NCBI RefSeq assembly: GCF_009695745.1
Contig: NZ_VUNH01000004.1
Span: 1 to 64,000 of the forward strand
Origin: Pyramidobacter porci
GTDB lineage: Bacteria; Synergistota; Synergistia; Synergistales; Dethiosulfovibrionaceae
DNA length: 64,000 nucleotides
Reading direction: 5' to 3'
Numbering within the stretch: position 1 is the stretch's first letter; each line of letters starts with the position of its first letter. The notes under the pieces are model-generated. The model had not been told where the DNA came from and ran no database searches. It saw nothing but the letters and a program-made list of their open reading frames with translations. A program made the translations under genes and the position numbers. This document shows, in pieces, positions 25,239 through 33,993 of this stretch.

Positions 25239-26477
25239 TCAACGGGCTCTCTTTCCAAAACGTTTCGCCTCGCGTTCGCACCACAGATACAGAGCGGCGC
25301 AGAGCGCAAAGAGCCCGGCGTAGAGAACCAGCACGGGCGAGTAACTGCCGGCGAGGCCGTAACCGAAGTTGATCAGCGGGTTGCCGACGGCGATGCCGGC
25401 GGACATGAGCGCGAAGAAAACGCCGATCATAGCCGTGTACGCCCGAGTCCCCAGAAGATTCATCACCAGCAGCGGCACAATAATGGTTTCCACCGGCATG
25501 GCAAAGCCCAGCAGCACGGCAAACGCGACGGCGGAAAGCTCGCCCGAGGCGCGGGAAAGCATCAGCAGCGCGGCGACGCCGCACGCGCAGCTCGTCAGGA
25601 ACACAGGCCGAAGCCCGAAGCGGTCGTACAGCGCGCCCCAGAGGATCTTGGCCGCGCCCAGCACGATGAACATCAGCCCCGTCATCTGTCCGGCAAAGAC
25701 GGGATCGAAACCGCGATCCACGAGATGCGCGGGAGCGATCGTATAGACAGGATTGCACAGCCAGCCAAGCACGAACACAATCGCGAACAGCGCGTAAAAA
25801 CGACTCGTGCGGCGCAACTCCGCAAGCGACGGTCCGTTGCCGGAGGTTTCCGCGCGCTCCTTTCCCGAAGCGGCGTTTTCCGGCCTGCGGCGCACGCGCA
25901 CGAACAACGTCAGACCGAGGCCGATGCCCAGGATCAGGAACGAAGTCAAACGGTAGGAGAAACGCCAGCCGTTCTGCGCGATCCAGCGCGCCACGAGCAC
26001 GTTGCCGAGGGCGCCGCCGATGCCGCTGGCGGCAAAGACAATGCCCAGCACGGTGCCTTTGCGCTCCGTGAACCAGTTGTCCACCAGATAAGAGCAGGAC
26101 GCGCTGGTGCACAAAGCCAGCGCGGTGCCCTGCAGGATGCCGCCGGCGTAAAAACCGGGCAGCGTGCTGGAAGACGAAAAGATGAAAAACGCCGCTGCGA
26201 GGACCAGAAAGCCGACGCCGATCGTCCAGCGGATGCCGATTTTCGTAAAAATTTTCACCCACAGCAGATTGAAAATCGTCGTGAACAGATACCTCATGCT
26301 GAAGGTCAGGGAAAAATCGGCCCGGCTCAGACCGAACTCCCGCGTCACCGGGGCAAGATACTGCCCGTTGGGCGCGTTGCCCAGCCCCATGGCCACAAAC
26401 ATGAACATGAAGCTCACCGCCGCAATGACGTAGCGATATGACGAATTTTTTTCCTCCGGCTCCGCGTTTCGATTCAT
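25239..26477 (-). CDS. MFS transporter, OFA/monocarboxylate type
   Basis: A 412-residue inner-membrane protein with 12 predicted helices. The first half has FMFVAMGLGNAPNGQYLAPV TREFGLSRADFS, the second AKILWGALYDRFGLRPVF (MFS loop 8-9 motif), as in oxalate/formate antiporter-like carriers of small organic anions. The ATG at 26477 follows AAGAGGTTGAAA. It lies 52 bp after the mgtE2 stop in the same direction and may share that transcript. The substrate is unknown. Confidence 0.85.
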   Translation of the reverse strand: MNRNAEPEEKNSSYRYVIAAVSFMFMFVAMGLGNAPNGQYLAPVTREFGLSRADFSLTFSMRYLFTTIFNLLWVKIFTKIGIRWTIGVGFLVLAAAFFIFSSSSTLPGFYAGGILQGTALALCTSASCSYLVDNWFTERKGTVLGIVFAASGIGGALGNVLVARWIAQNGWRFSYRLTSFLILGIGLGLTLFVRVRRRPENAASGKERAETSGNGPSLAELRRTSRFYALFAIVFVLGWLCNPVYTIAPAHLVDRGFDPVFAGQMTGLMFIVLGAAKILWGALYDRFGLRPVFLTSCACGVAALLMLSRASGELSAVAFAVLLGFAMPVETIIVPLLVMNLLGTRAYTAMIGVFFALMSAGIAVGNPLINFGYGLAGSYSPVLVLYAGLFALCAALYLWCEREAKRFGKRAR

Positions 26478-26529
26478 TTTCAACCTCTTCCCGCTTCGGG
26501 AGCGTTGCGCTCCCACTGTTCACAGACGG

Positions 26530-27861
26530 CTACGGCAGCACCGCGCTGGCCACGGCAAAGTACAGCGCCAGACCGAGCACGTCGACGATCGTGGCCAGCA
26601 GCGGCCCGGAGATCAGCGCCGGGTCGAAGCCGAGGCGCTTGACGACGAAGGGCATGAGCGCGCCAAGCAGGTCGGAGGCGACGACCACGCAGACCATCGC
26701 CATGGCGACCACGAACGTGACCTGTCCCCCCGCGCCGATGAAAAGCGACCGCCCCGCGGCCAGCAGCGCCATGGCGCCGCCCAGCAGCAGGGCCGTGAGC
26801 AATTCGCGCAGCAGCACCCGCCCCAGCACATTGTTCTCCAGCCGTCCCAACCCCATGGAGCGGATGATCAGCACCGAGATCTGCGCGCCTACGTTGCCGC
26901 CCGTATCGATCAGCAGCGGCACGAAGAACGAAAGCGCCAGCACCTGCGAGAGCATTTCCTCGTAATTTTCCATGATGCCCGTGGTGAGGATGCCCGTTAC
27001 CAGACAGAGCAGCAGGCACGGAAAGCGCCGCAGCGCTTCGCCCCACAGGCTGCCCTCGTCGTTGTCGCCGTAAAGCCCGCCGGCGTGGTGGAACAGCTCC
27101 GTATTTTCGTCCTCCATGACGTCGAGCACGTCGTCGAAGGGCAGCGCGCCGAGAAGCCGCCCGTCCTTCACGACCGGCAGCACCTGCACGTCGTAGCGCG
27201 ACATGACGCGCGCCGCCTCGGCTCGGTCCATCTCCGGCGGCACGGCGTGGCAGTCCTCCTCCGTGAGCTGCGCAACCTTCACTTCCGGCACGGCGAGGAC
27301 GAGATCTTCCAGCGCCGCCGTGCCGGCGAAGCGTTCGCCGTCGATGACGAAACAGTGGTAGACCAGATCCTTGCCGGGCGCGTCGCGCCGGATCTTGTCC
27401 AGCGCTTCGGCGACCGTGTCCCGCGGCGACAGGACCACGCCGTTGCCGCTCATGATGTAGCCGACGGAATCTTCCGGCCACTCCTTTTTGGGCTGCAAAA
27501 GCTTCTGGAGGTTCTTCGGCAGCTTTTCCAGCAGCGGATGCTTTTGGCGCGAGGGCAGGGCGTTCAGCAGCTCCGGCAGCAGGCGCTCCGGCAGCGACAG
27601 GAACAGCCCGCGCAGCTCGGGGATCGAAGCGCTGCTCAGCAGTTTCTGCTTTTCGCGGCGCGACAGACCTTCGATCAGCACGGCCAGACGGGGCGGCTTC
27701 AAAATGCTGCACAGCGCCAGGGCGCTCCGCGGCGGCAGGCGCAGCAACTCTTCCTCCAGCACTTCCGGCGCCATACCCCGGATCATCAGCCGGGCTTCGT
27801 CCAGGCGCCCTTGCTGCAGCAGCGCCTTCAGACGAGAACTGTATCCCATGCGGGCGGACAT
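26530..27861 (-). CDS. mgtE: MgtE-type magnesium channel, second copy
   Basis: A 443-residue magnesium channel. Residues about 10-125 form the superhelical N domain, about 130-255 the paired CBS domains (SVGYIMSGNGVVLSPRDTVA; DVQVLPVVKDGRLLGALPFD DVLDVM), and the rest five transmembrane helices with the pore signatures FFVPLLIDTGGNVGAQISVL and LGFDPALISGPLLATIVDV. It is shorter in the linker and clearly diverged from its upstream neighbour. The tandem pair probably reflects duplication followed by different tuning of the Mg2+ gate. Start ATG after GGGAGG. Confidence 0.93.
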   Translation of the reverse strand: MSARMGYSSRLKALLQQGRLDEARLMIRGMAPEVLEEELLRLPPRSALALCSILKPPRLAVLIEGLSRREKQKLLSSASIPELRGLFLSLPERLLPELLNALPSRQKHPLLEKLPKNLQKLLQPKKEWPEDSVGYIMSGNGVVLSPRDTVAEALDKIRRDAPGKDLVYHCFVIDGERFAGTAALEDLVLAVPEVKVAQLTEEDCHAVPPEMDRAEAARVMSRYDVQVLPVVKDGRLLGALPFDDVLDVMEDENTELFHHAGGLYGDNDEGSLWGEALRRFPCLLLCLVTGILTTGIMENYEEMLSQVLALSFFVPLLIDTGGNVGAQISVLIIRSMGLGRLENNVLGRVLLRELLTALLLGGAMALLAAGRSLFIGAGGQVTFVVAMAMVCVVVASDLLGALMPFVVKRLGFDPALISGPLLATIVDVLGLALYFAVASAVLP

Positions 27862-27932
27862 GGCGGGTCGTCCTCCCGGTCCAAAACGCAGATTTTTTTC
27901 ATGTTCGTCACCTCATCGCGGACACAGGCCGC

Positions 27933-29285
27933 TCAACTCAGGCCGATAAAGGCACCGGCGATCTCGAAATAGACGATCAGCCCGCAGACGTCGACGACCG
28001 TCGTGATCAGCGGTCCGGACATGATCGCCGGATCCAGCCGCACGGCGCGGGCCAGCAGCGGCAGCAGCGTCCCCGCCAGGTTGCCCAGCAGCACGATCAG
28101 CGTCACCGCCGCCGCCACCGTCCAGGCCACGGCCGTTCCCGTGCCGATCATCCAGGCGCGCGCCATGCCCAGCAGGCCCAGCGCGCTTCCGAGCAGAAGC
28201 CCGGTCATCGTCTCGCGCAGGATGATTCGCCCCAGGTCGTGCCACTGCACCTCGCCCACGGTCATGCCGCGGATCATCAGCGTCGCCGCCTGCGTGCCGG
28301 CGTTGCCGCCGGTACCGATCAGCAGCGGCACGAAAAACGTCAGCGACACCACACGCTGCACGATCGGCGAATAATGTTTGAGCACCGTCGACGTCAGCGC
28401 TTCGGCGACGATACAGATGATCAGCCAGATGAAGCGTTTGCGCGCGACGGTGAGCAGACCGGCGTCGAGGTAATCCTCCTCGACCGGCTCGATGCCCGCC
28501 ATGCGCTCGAAGTCTTCCGTGGCTTCCTCTTCGACGATGTCGAGAATGTCGTCGAAGGTGATGATCCCGACCAGGCGGTTTTCCTTGTCCACCACCGGCA
28601 GCGTGTGCAGGTCGTAACGGGAGATGAGCTGCGCGGCCTCTTCTTGGTCGGCGGTGGTCGGCACGGAGACGGGGCCGCCGTCCATGATGTCGAGCACTTC
28701 CGTCTGCGGGTCGGCGAGGATCAGGTCTTCCAGCTCGACCATGCCGAGCAGGTGGCGTCCCTCGTCGGTGACGCAGCAGGTATAGATGGTCTCCTTGCTG
28801 CGCGCTTTCTGACGAATGCGCACCAGCGCCGCTTCTGCCGTCATGTGCGCCTTGAGGTCGATGTACTCGGGCGTCATGATGCGGCCGGCGCTGTCCTGCG
28901 GATAGCCCAGCAGCGTGTTGGCCAGCTTGCGTTCCTCGGACGACAGCTTCTGCAGCAGGCGCTTGACCGTAGTCGCCGGCAGCTCGTCGAACAGTTCCGT
29001 GCGGTCGTCGTCGGACATCTCTTCGATCATTTCCTTGACTTCGTCGTCCGTGGCATGCTGCAAAAAGCGTTCCTGCTCCTCGATGTCCAGCAGCTCGAAC
29101 ACTTCGACGGCCAGATCCTTGGGCAGCAGGCGGAAATAAAACACCAGGCGGGCCGGCGGCAGGTCGCGCTCCAGCCCTTCGGCGATGTCGATCGGTTCCA
29201 TGTCGGAGAGAAGCTCTTTCGCTTCGCGGAAGCGCTTCTGGTCGATGCAGTTCTCGATCTGCTCGAAAAGTTTGTTGCGTTCCAA
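27933..29285 (-). CDS. mgtE: MgtE-type magnesium channel, first copy
   Basis: A 450-residue MgtE with the full domain order: acidic N domain (EEMSDDDRTELFDELP), CBS pair (DSAGRIMTPEYIDLKAHMTA; SRYDLHTLPVVDKENRLVGI ITFDDILDIVEEEATEDFER), then the membrane domain with FFVPLLIGTGGNAGTQAATL and RLDPAIMSGPLITTVVDV. The acidic residues between the N and CBS domains are those that sense intracellular Mg2+. The likely start is TTG at 29285, 9 nt after AGGAG; the GTG three codons earlier overlaps that site. It is preceded by a leader of about 310 nt. Confidence 0.94.
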   Translation of the reverse strand: MERNKLFEQIENCIDQKRFREAKELLSDMEPIDIAEGLERDLPPARLVFYFRLLPKDLAVEVFELLDIEEQERFLQHATDDEVKEMIEEMSDDDRTELFDELPATTVKRLLQKLSSEERKLANTLLGYPQDSAGRIMTPEYIDLKAHMTAEAALVRIRQKARSKETIYTCCVTDEGRHLLGMVELEDLILADPQTEVLDIMDGGPVSVPTTADQEEAAQLISRYDLHTLPVVDKENRLVGIITFDDILDIVEEEATEDFERMAGIEPVEEDYLDAGLLTVARKRFIWLIICIVAEALTSTVLKHYSPIVQRVVSLTFFVPLLIGTGGNAGTQAATLMIRGMTVGEVQWHDLGRIILRETMTGLLLGSALGLLGMARAWMIGTGTAVAWTVAAAVTLIVLLGNLAGTLLPLLARAVRLDPAIMSGPLITTVVDVCGLIVYFEIAGAFIGLS

Positions 29286-29600
29286 AAAAAACACTCCTTT
29301 CGCATTCCGGCAGCGGCGGCAGCCGACGCGAAAGGAACGTCAGAGCCGAGCGAAAACCGCCGGAGCTATTGTGCCGAATCGTAAGGGAATACCGTCAGCG
29401 TGTTGGTCCATCGGTTTCCGACCGCCTCCTTCTCGTGAAAACGCCCTGATACTGATTTTCAATTAAAAAGAATCATTGAAGATACCGCGCTGGCACGCGA
29501 TTTCATGCGGTTTTCGACGCGCCTTCGGCGCTCAGAAAAGGGCGAAGAGCCCTTGCTTTTTTAACGAAAACGAGTATGACTCTTTTCAGGGCAATGTTTT
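29286..29600 (-). other. Long 5' leader of the mgtE genes
   Basis: Between the promoter and the mgtE start lie about 310 nt with several GC hairpins (GCGCCgaaGGCGC; AAGGGCtcttcGCCCTT followed by TTTC) but no gene. The M-box (ykoK) magnesium riboswitch consensus was looked for and not recognised. Confidence 0.45.
29447..29461 (+). promoter_or_regulatory. Fur-box-like 7-1-7 motif, copy 2
   Basis: TGATACTGATTTTCA matches TGATAAT-N-ATTATCA at 12 of 14 positions. It lies inside the mgtE leader, not at the promoter, so any role is unclear. Confidence 0.3.
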
Positions 29601-29603
29601 ATT

Positions 29604-29632
29604 ATGATACACACTCGCAAAAAATGAATCAA
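29604..29632 (-). promoter_or_regulatory. Promoter of the mgtE genes
   Basis: TTGATT (complement of 29627-29632), 17 nt, TATCAT (complement of 29604-29609). Confidence 0.6.
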
Positions 29633-29685
29633 GTGACCAAAAAGGATTTTTTCGCGCGCCCGCGTAAAAGAGGAATGGAGTGCGC

Positions 29686-29725
29686 AAAAAAATCGCCCGA
29701 TCTTCGCAAGACCGGGCGATTTTTT
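29686..29725 (-). terminator. Terminator of the mbh operon
   Basis: AAAAAATCGCCC and GGGCGATTTTTT form a 12-bp stem with A/T tracts on both sides, 20 bp after the mbhN stop. Confidence 0.9.
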
Positions 29726-29744
29726 GCGCGCGCATGAAACGCGC

Positions 29745-30323
29745 TTATTTCCCTTCGACCGCAGCAGGCTGCGCGGCAGGCGCCGGAGGTTCTGCGGAAA
29801 CCGCGGGAACCTCTTCGGGCAGTTCCGGCGGCAGGAACTCCTCCACTTCGCCCGGTTTGGGGTCGAGCCACTCCTTCTGGAACGGCAGACGAAGCGCCTT
29901 TCCCGTGTCCTTTCGCAGCGTGCCGGCTTTGCGGTCGCCGGAGCTGGCAAAGGCAAAATCGGTGGTCATGCTCAGCGCCGACACGGGACAGACGTCGTTG
30001 CACTGCGCGCAGAAGCAGCAGCGGTCGCCGTGCAGCATCACCTTGCGGGGCTTCTGCCCTTCGGTGTCGGGATCGAAGACGATGGCGCGCGCCGGACAGA
30101 CTTTGGTACACATGCCGCAGCCAATGCACTTGGCGCGGTCGTAATTCAGACGCCCGCGGAAGCGTCCCCAGCGCGGCACGGCAGGATTGAGAGCGACTTT
30201 CCCCTCGGCCGCCGCCTGCAGCGCGCCGCTCATGGAATCGGGCATGCGCATGGCGGGGAAAGGACGGGTCAAGCAGCGCATAAAGAACTGACGGAGCACC
30301 GTCAGCGACATGGCGTTCAGCAT
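29745..30323 (-). CDS. mbhN: Mbh hydrogenase 2x[4Fe-4S] electron-transfer subunit
   Basis: A 192-residue NuoI/MbhN-type subunit that links the ferredoxin electron entry to the [NiFe] site. Two ferredoxin motifs are intact: CIGCGMCTKVCP (about 66-77) and CCFCAQCNDVCP (about 100-111). The C-terminal ~50 residues are a proline/glutamate-rich tail (EEFLPPELPEEVPAVSAEPP) not needed for cluster binding and longer than usual. It is the last gene of the operon, 21 bp after mbhM, with a terminator behind it. Confidence 0.92.
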   Translation of the reverse strand: MLNAMSLTVLRQFFMRCLTRPFPAMRMPDSMSGALQAAAEGKVALNPAVPRWGRFRGRLNYDRAKCIGCGMCTKVCPARAIVFDPDTEGQKPRKVMLHGDRCCFCAQCNDVCPVSALSMTTDFAFASSGDRKAGTLRKDTGKALRLPFQKEWLDPKPGEVEEFLPPELPEEVPAVSAEPPAPAAQPAAVEGK

Positions 30324-30344
30324 TGCGGATCTCCTCCCTTTCCT

Positions 30345-31331
30345 TTAATGAAGCATGATCTCGACGGTGATCAGGATCATGCCGGCGAGGGACAGCAGTC
30401 CCACGTACCCCCAGTAGAAACGCGCGGCCTGCCAGATCTTGAGCCGTCCGAAGACGCTGCGCAGATACGTGACGCCGACCAGTGCCGCGGCCAACACTTT
30501 CAGCCAGAACCAGAAGAAATCCACGACATAGCCCACGGCTTTGGGCAGACTGCCGGCGAACAGAGATCCAGGAAAGAACAGAGCCACCATCAGCGCCGAA
30601 AAGGCCAGCGAGCGCACGGTGATCGACAGATTGACCAGCGCCAGGTTGACGCCGCTGAACTCCACCGTCATGCCCTCGAGGATCTCCGTCTTGGCCTCGG
30701 CAATGTCCATCAGCCCCGTGCCGCTTTCGCCCGGAGTGATCATCAGCGCCGAGAAAAGGAAGCAGAGCAGGCCGATGAAGCCGCTCCAGCCCACCATGCT
30801 CCACGGGCTGCTGACGTTGTACGTCGACAGCGCAAAGGGCGCGCCCGGCACGCCGACCCGGCTGGCCAGCCACGCGATCGAGGAGACGATGATCGCCGTG
30901 GGGATCTCGAAGCTCATCATCAGCACGATCTCGCGCTGAGCGCCGATCGTGGCGATCGGCGAACCGGAAGCGAAGGCCGCCATGGCCAGACTGATGCTCG
31001 ACAGCGTGATCAGGTACAGCACGGTGATCATGTCGCCGCGGCCGGAAAGCACCGCCGGCACCGAGCCCATGGGGATGTACAGGAAGATCATCAGTCCCGC
31101 CGCCAGCGCAAGCACCGGCGCACCGTTGAAAATCCAGCCCACCGCGCGGCGCGGCGTGATGTTCTCCTTGCCGAGCAGCTTGAAGAAATCGTAAAATCCC
31201 TGCAGGAGGGGCGGCCCGAGACGACGCTGCATGCGGGCGTGACCGATGCGGTCCAGCGCCTGAAAATACAGCGCGAAGAGGACGACAAAGAGCGACAGCA
31301 AAAGCGCGAGGATGATTCTCACAATCAGCAT
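30345..31331 (-). CDS. mbhM: Mbh hydrogenase membrane anchor subunit (NuoH-like)
   Basis: A 328-residue membrane protein with about eight helices, homologous to NuoH of complex I, which docks the hydrogenase arm on the membrane and begins the proton path. Signatures: RIGHARMQRRLGPPLLQGFY DFFKLLGKE in the first cytoplasmic loop, and ESGTGLMDIAEAKTEILEGM TVEFSG. The start overlaps the end of the large-subunit gene by 7 bp. Confidence 0.94.
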   Translation of the reverse strand: MLIVRIILALLLSLFVVLFALYFQALDRIGHARMQRRLGPPLLQGFYDFFKLLGKENITPRRAVGWIFNGAPVLALAAGLMIFLYIPMGSVPAVLSGRGDMITVLYLITLSSISLAMAAFASGSPIATIGAQREIVLMMSFEIPTAIIVSSIAWLASRVGVPGAPFALSTYNVSSPWSMVGWSGFIGLLCFLFSALMITPGESGTGLMDIAEAKTEILEGMTVEFSGVNLALVNLSITVRSLAFSALMVALFFPGSLFAGSLPKAVGYVVDFFWFWLKVLAAALVGVTYLRSVFGRLKIWQAARFYWGYVGLLSLAGMILITVEIMLH

Positions 31332-32563
31332 TGGCCCATCTTCCTCCTCAGGTCAGCCGTCTTCTCGCGGCTCATCTTCAAAAGTTCGTCCTTGGTGACG
31401 ACGCCCTGACGGTTCGCCGCGCGGTCGGTCAGCACCATGCGCTCCATGCAGGAGATGCACGGGTCGATGCTGTTGATGATCAGCGCCGCGTCGGCGATCT
31501 CGTTGCCGATGAACATCAGCGGCCAGGCCTGGGCGTTTGCGTAGGTGGGGGCGCGGACCTTCCACATGAAGACATTCTCGTCGCCGGCTTTCAGCTCCAC
31601 CACGTGCGTGACGTCGCCGCGGGGCGCCTCGATGCAGCCGTAGCCGAAGCCGCCGGCCGCCTTCAGTTTGGCCAGCCCGGCGACCGGCTTCGGAAACGCC
31701 GTGATCGGGCCTTCGGGCAACCCCTCGAGGATGCTTTCGAGCAGATCGAGCGACTGATAGACCTCAAGCAGGCGCACGAGGAAGCGGTCGAGCACGTCGC
31801 CGTGAACTTCGCCGAAATAGTCCTGAGGCACGATCGCCTTGACGGGAATGTCGCAGTACGCGTCGTAGGGCGACGACTCGCGCACGTCGGCGCGCACGCC
31901 GCTGCCGCGCGACGTCGGCCCGAGCGCGTCCAGACGCACGGCGTCGCCCGTGGGGAGCACGCCGACGTCGCGCAGACGGGCCTTGACCACCGGATCGTTG
32001 ATCACGGCGTCGTAATATTCGTGGAACTCGCTACGGTAATAAGCGATCATGTCGCGCACAACGCGGTCCACCTTGGGCGTCACGTCCCAGCGCACGCCGC
32101 CGATGGCCGTCACGGCGTAGTTGACGCGGTTGCCGGTGAGCGCTTCCAGAACGTCCATGACCTTTTCGCGCAGGGCCATGCCGAGGTGAAAGGCGCTGTC
32201 GAAACCGATCGAATAACAGGCCACGCTCAGCCACAGGATGTGGGAGTGAACGCGCTCCAGTTCCAGCACCAGCGAACGGATGTACTGACCGCGCACGGGC
32301 ACCTGGACTTTGGCGGCGTCTTCCACGGCCTTGGCGTACGCGATGGAATGACTGAACGAACAGATGCCGCAGATCCGCTCGGCCAGAAAGATGACCTGGA
32401 CGGGATTGCGCTCGCGGCTCATGAACTCGATGCCGCGATGGATCGCGCCGGGGCGGACCGTCGCGTCGACGATACGCTCGCCCTCGATGTCGAGCCACGC
32501 CGTGACAGGTTCCTTGAGCCCCACGTGGGCGGGACCGATGGGAAGTTTATAGGTTTTGGTCAT
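31325..32563 (-). CDS. mbhL: Mbh [NiFe]-hydrogenase large subunit
   Basis: A 412-residue NuoD-related catalytic subunit. Both nickel-iron ligand pairs are present: RICGICSFSHS (Cys65, Cys68) and DPCISCMERM (about Cys369, Cys372). Relatives that have become non-hydrogenases, such as Mbx sulfane reductases and complex I, lose some of these. The protein should therefore evolve or take up H2 with ferredoxin as partner. The ATG at 32563 has GGAGG 7 nt upstream; the adjoining GTG is too close. The C-terminal extension of ~40 residues after DPCxxC could be removed during maturation; no hyp maturation genes are in the window. Confidence 0.95.
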   Translation of the reverse strand: MTKTYKLPIGPAHVGLKEPVTAWLDIEGERIVDATVRPGAIHRGIEFMSRERNPVQVIFLAERICGICSFSHSIAYAKAVEDAAKVQVPVRGQYIRSLVLELERVHSHILWLSVACYSIGFDSAFHLGMALREKVMDVLEALTGNRVNYAVTAIGGVRWDVTPKVDRVVRDMIAYYRSEFHEYYDAVINDPVVKARLRDVGVLPTGDAVRLDALGPTSRGSGVRADVRESSPYDAYCDIPVKAIVPQDYFGEVHGDVLDRFLVRLLEVYQSLDLLESILEGLPEGPITAFPKPVAGLAKLKAAGGFGYGCIEAPRGDVTHVVELKAGDENVFMWKVRAPTYANAQAWPLMFIGNEIADAALIINSIDPCISCMERMVLTDRAANRQGVVTKDELLKMSREKTADLRRKMGQC

Positions 32564-32574
32564 CACGGCACCTC

Positions 32575-33168
32575 CTAATCGAGCTCATTGATGACGCCCT
32601 TGCCTTCGGGGCCGGTCTCGTCGCGGCGCCAGGGCAGGATCGCGCGGTCCCAGCCGTCGGGCAGGAACACGAGATCCGTGTTGGGCTGTCCGTCGTGAGC
32701 GACGCCGAGCATCTCGTTCATCTCGCGCTCGCTGAAACCGACGCCGGGATTGCGTCCGTGCAGCGACGGCATAACCGGATCGGTCTTGGGCACGCGCACC
32801 GTGACCGTGACCGTCAGTTCCTTGCCGCGTTCCTCGCGGCGGAACAGCGAGAAGTGATAGATCTGCCGGATCGTGTCGCCGTCGTCGTTGCCGCTGGTCA
32901 CGTGAAAATGGGGAAAGTCCAGCTCGCCGAGAGCGTCCACGAGATCGAGGAACCTCTCGCGCCTGACGGTAAGCAGCAGATGCCAGCGCGAATACTGGCA
33001 TACTCCCTCTTTGTATTCGCGCAGCTCCGTTTCCGTCACGGCGTCGCCGAAACGGCCCTGAAGAAACTCGAGCGCTTCCTGAGGCGTTTTGTAATTCACA
33101 TTTTTATCCACGTAGATTTCCATCGACGTGGGATATTTTTTCGATTGCGCGCTTGCCAGCATGTCCAT
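32575..33168 (-). CDS. mbhK: Mbh hydrogenase 30-kDa subunit (NuoC-like)
   Basis: A 197-residue peripheral subunit of the NuoC/HyCE-N family. NDDGDTIRQIYHFSLFRREE, the GRNPGVGFSEREMNEMLGVA segment and FLPDGWDRAILPWRRDE match the conserved C-terminal part of NuoC. It supports assembly of the large and small subunits. GAGGGG precedes the ATG. It starts 6 bp after mbhJ and ends 11 bp before mbhL. Confidence 0.9.
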   Translation of the reverse strand: MDMLASAQSKKYPTSMEIYVDKNVNYKTPQEALEFLQGRFGDAVTETELREYKEGVCQYSRWHLLLTVRRERFLDLVDALGELDFPHFHVTSGNDDGDTIRQIYHFSLFRREERGKELTVTVTVRVPKTDPVMPSLHGRNPGVGFSEREMNEMLGVAHDGQPNTDLVFLPDGWDRAILPWRRDETGPEGKGVINELD

Positions 33169-33174
33169 CGCGGA

Positions 33175-33645
33175 TTACGCCCCCTCTCCCACCGCGCTCT
33201 TGTTCAGCAGCTCGGCCCGCTTGGCTTCCAACAACGTGACCGCCTTGGCCACGCCCTCGATCAACGCTTCGGGACGGATGGCGCAGCCGTGGACGTACAC
33301 GTCTACGGGCACGATCCGATCCACGGGGCCGACGAGATTGTAGGATTTGAAGAACACGTCGCCGGACGTGGCGCAGTTGCCCACGGCGATGACCACCTTG
33401 GGGTCGGGGATCTGCGCGTAGATCTGGCGCAGCTTCGGCTCCATGAAGCGCGTCACCGGGCCGGTGACCAGAAGGACGTCGGCATGGCGCGGCGTGCCCG
33501 TCAGCTTCAGCCCGAGACGCTCGATGTCGTAACGGGGCGTCAGGCTGGCGACGATTTCAATGTCGCAGCCGTTGCAGGAACCGCTGTTGAGCGTAAAAAC
33601 CCACAACGACTTGGGCAAGACCTGAAGATAATTTTCCAGCTTCAT
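33175..33645 (-). CDS. mbhJ: Mbh [NiFe]-hydrogenase small subunit (NuoB-like)
   Basis: A 156-residue subunit that carries the [4Fe-4S] cluster next to the active site. Ligand cysteines: SGSCNGCDIE (Cys24, Cys27), GNCATSG and VHGCAIRPEALI, the NuoB pattern. It has no signal peptide, consistent with a cytoplasmic-facing energy-converting enzyme. GGAGG precedes the start. Confidence 0.95.
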   Translation of the reverse strand: MKLENYLQVLPKSLWVFTLNSGSCNGCDIEIVASLTPRYDIERLGLKLTGTPRHADVLLVTGPVTRFMEPKLRQIYAQIPDPKVVIAVGNCATSGDVFFKSYNLVGPVDRIVPVDVYVHGCAIRPEALIEGVAKAVTLLEAKRAELLNKSAVGEGA

Positions 33646-33657
33646 GACATCCCCCTC

Positions 33658-33993
33658 CTAAACGAGCACAAACGTGAGAATCAGAGCGGCCGTGAACACG
33701 AACCAGCCCACGTATTCCGTAGCGATGCCGCGATGCAGCGCCGTCAGGTGGGAATAATAGCCCTTCAGCGCTTCGCGGAATCCCCAGTAGGATGAGCTGG
33801 CCGGAACCGTAAAGACCTCCGCGTCGGGAACGACGTTGCCCGAATAGTAAATTTCGTCCTGGTCGGTCCCTTTTTTGTAATCGCTGCACCCCATCCGGCG
33901 GATGAAAAGCGCCGCTCCTCCCACGAAGAGGAACGCCAGGATCCACGCGCCCGCATCCCAGAAGCCGGCGCCGGAGAAAATGCTGCCGAACAT
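33658..33993 (-). CDS. mbhI: Mbh hydrogenase small membrane subunit
   Basis: A 111-residue protein with an N-terminal hydrophobic helix (WILAFLFVGGAALFI), a polar middle (YKKGTDQDEIYYSGNVVPDA) and a C-terminal helix (EYVGWFVFTAALILTFVLV). Position between the antiporter subunit MbhH and the small subunit MbhJ, and its length, identify it as MbhI, which bridges the ion-translocating and hydrogenase modules. GGGAGG precedes its ATG, which overlaps the stop of mbhH. Confidence 0.8.
   Translation of the reverse strand: MFGSIFSGAGFWDAGAWILAFLFVGGAALFIRRMGCSDYKKGTDQDEIYYSGNVVPDAEVFTVPASSSYWGFREALKGYYSHLTALHRGIATEYVGWFVFTAALILTFVLV

Noticed and set aside
29286-29600. M-box magnesium riboswitch before mgtE
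   Set aside because: The expected GGTGAGGCTCC and GCTGCCGCC blocks were not found in order, so no riboswitch call was made.
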